A DNA stretch of 31,421 bases from Chromera velia (lineage: Eukaryota; Sar; Chromeraceae). Both the position numbers and the translations under genes were made by a program. This document shows, piece after piece, positions 30,478 through 31,421 of this stretch. Each line of letters begins with the position of its first letter. Positions within the stretch are counted from its first letter, which is position 1. Below the pieces are notes generated by a model. The model was not told where the DNA came from, did not search any database, and saw nothing but the letters and a program-made list of their open reading frames with translations. Location of the stretch: positions 2,501 through 33,921 of the forward strand of contig JAHBMJ010001516.1 in the NCBI GenBank assembly GCA_018398765.1, in the 5' to 3' direction.

Positions 30478-30698
30478 AAGGGCAGGCTAGCATTTCCTTC
30501 GAACAGTCCATCCGCACGGGCCAATGCCGCTGCAAACATTCCACCACAGATGCATTGAGTGCTTCTTCCCTGTTGTGCATTGTTGGAAGGAAGGACGCTC
30601 GCAGGGTTCGAGCCTGTGATTCAACTTCAGAGAAAAACACTCTCGAGGTAAACATGTGTGGACATGTGTGTCAGTGTGCTCGTGTACGTCTCTGTCTC

Positions 30699-30700
30699 TA

Positions 30701-30778
<78 letters not shown>

Positions 30779-30812
30779 AGAGAGAGAGCGAGAGAGAGAG
30801 AGAGAGAGCACT
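30699..30812 (+). repeat. Alternating (GT)n and (GA)n blocks
   Basis: GT, GA, GT and GA blocks follow one another, giving long meaningless open frames on both strands. Confidence 0.92.
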
Positions 30813-30967
30813 TTCTCCAGTCCATCTTTTCTGCGCAGTGTCGCCACTCCCACAGGTGTACCCGCCTTTTGATGCAGAACAAACAGAAAGAAAAAGGAAA
30901 AAGAAACGAGACAACGAAGGACGACGGAAAACAAAAGGAACAAAAACAGAAGAAAAAGGGATGCATA

Positions 30968-30977
30968 CATACACACA

Positions 30978-31048
<71 letters not shown>

Positions 31049-31065
31049 GGAGAGAGAGAGAGAAC
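30968..31065 (+). repeat. (CA)n(GA)n compound microsatellite
   Basis: A CA run of about 40 bases is followed by a GA run of about 50 bases. It has the same CA-GA order as the block at 21715-21772. Confidence 0.92.
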
Positions 31066-31199
31066 TGAAGTGGATTGCCCGACCTTGAGCTTCGCTTTCT
31101 CTGTTTTCCCACTTTCCTGCATCATGCAGGAGGGAAGACATGCAGGCGGGCAATGAGGGTCCTTGTTAATGCAGGGAAGACCTGTTTTCCCTCCTGCTT

Positions 31200-31421
31200 T
31201 TCCTCTTCTTCTTCTTCTTCTTCTGTGTTTCTCTCTGTGCCCTTTTTTTTCTGTTCTCCCCTTCCTGTCTTCTTCCCTCCTCCCGTCTGTCTGTCGTTGT
31301 TTCTTTAGTGATTTCTGCCTTTCTTCGCTCAGTCTCTGTGCGTTCCTTCCTGTCTCTCCTGCCTTCATTCTTTCTTGCGTCTTTCTTGCATTCATCCCTT
31401 GCTGTTGCGCCCCCCCCCCCC
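31200..31421 (+). repeat. Pyrimidine-rich end with (CTT)n and terminal poly-C
   Basis: A CTT repeat (about 31200-31222) and general C/T-rich sequence run to a homopolymer of 12 C at 31410-31421, where the window ends. No gene is supported. Confidence 0.8.

Noticed and set aside
30602-30625. GGTTCGA-like T-arm suggesting a tRNA
   Set aside because: The T-stem pairs poorly and no acceptor, D or anticodon arms can be placed around it.
30487-31395. 302-codon - strand frame
   Set aside because: Mostly His/Thr and Ser/Leu repeats from GT and GA microsatellites.

Overview
Eukaryotic nuclear DNA. The window holds six protein-coding loci, at least four of them intron-rich, separated by long microsatellite-rich, partly AT-rich gene-free tracts. 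I see no rRNA, tRNA, CRISPR array or bacterial-style operon. A nuclear gene for a bacterial-type ribosomal protein bL20 carries a signal peptide plus a plastid-type leader. That points to an organism with a complex plastid bounded by extra membranes. Together with abundant TGCATGCA motifs, this suggests a chromerid-like photosynthetic alveolate (Chromera is my best guess); the organism assignment is inference.

Layout: (1) 149-2632, + strand, the 3' part of a leucine-rich-repeat/coiled-coil gene in five exons, every intron in phase 0. (2) 2633-3963, AT-rich and tetranucleotide-repeat DNA. (3) 3964-4713, - strand, an uninterrupted gene for a four-pass membrane protein. (4) 5430-6116, + strand, plastid-targeted bL20. 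(5) 6117-9149, gene-free, with about 0.9 kb of polypyrimidine DNA and a perfect 35-bp tandem duplication. (6) 9150-15364, + strand, a nine-exon multi-pass membrane protein of 571 residues; one intron contains a 725-bp TGTY tetranucleotide array. (7) 15365-19059, gene-free and mostly AT-rich, with a decayed non-LTR retrotransposon 3' end. (8) 19060-23498, - strand, a seven-exon gene for a 779-residue proline-rich protein whose N-terminal part resembles the GLTSCR1/BICRA domain of SWI/SNF (BAF) chromatin remodellers. (9) 23499-24836, a candidate divergent promoter region. (10) 24837-27883, + strand, a four-exon single-pass membrane protein of about 590 residues. (11) 27884-31421, gene-free, with microsatellites and two or three structured inverted repeats.

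Exon models were built by hand from reading frame, splice signals and phase agreement; in every multi-exon gene the phases of successive exons match. The genes show no evident shared pathway. The most interesting signals are the strong bias to C at intron position +3 (GTCAGT donors, often followed by more GTCA repeats), the bL20 leader, the candidate GLTSCR1 protein, and the composite inverted repeat at 29861-29929.
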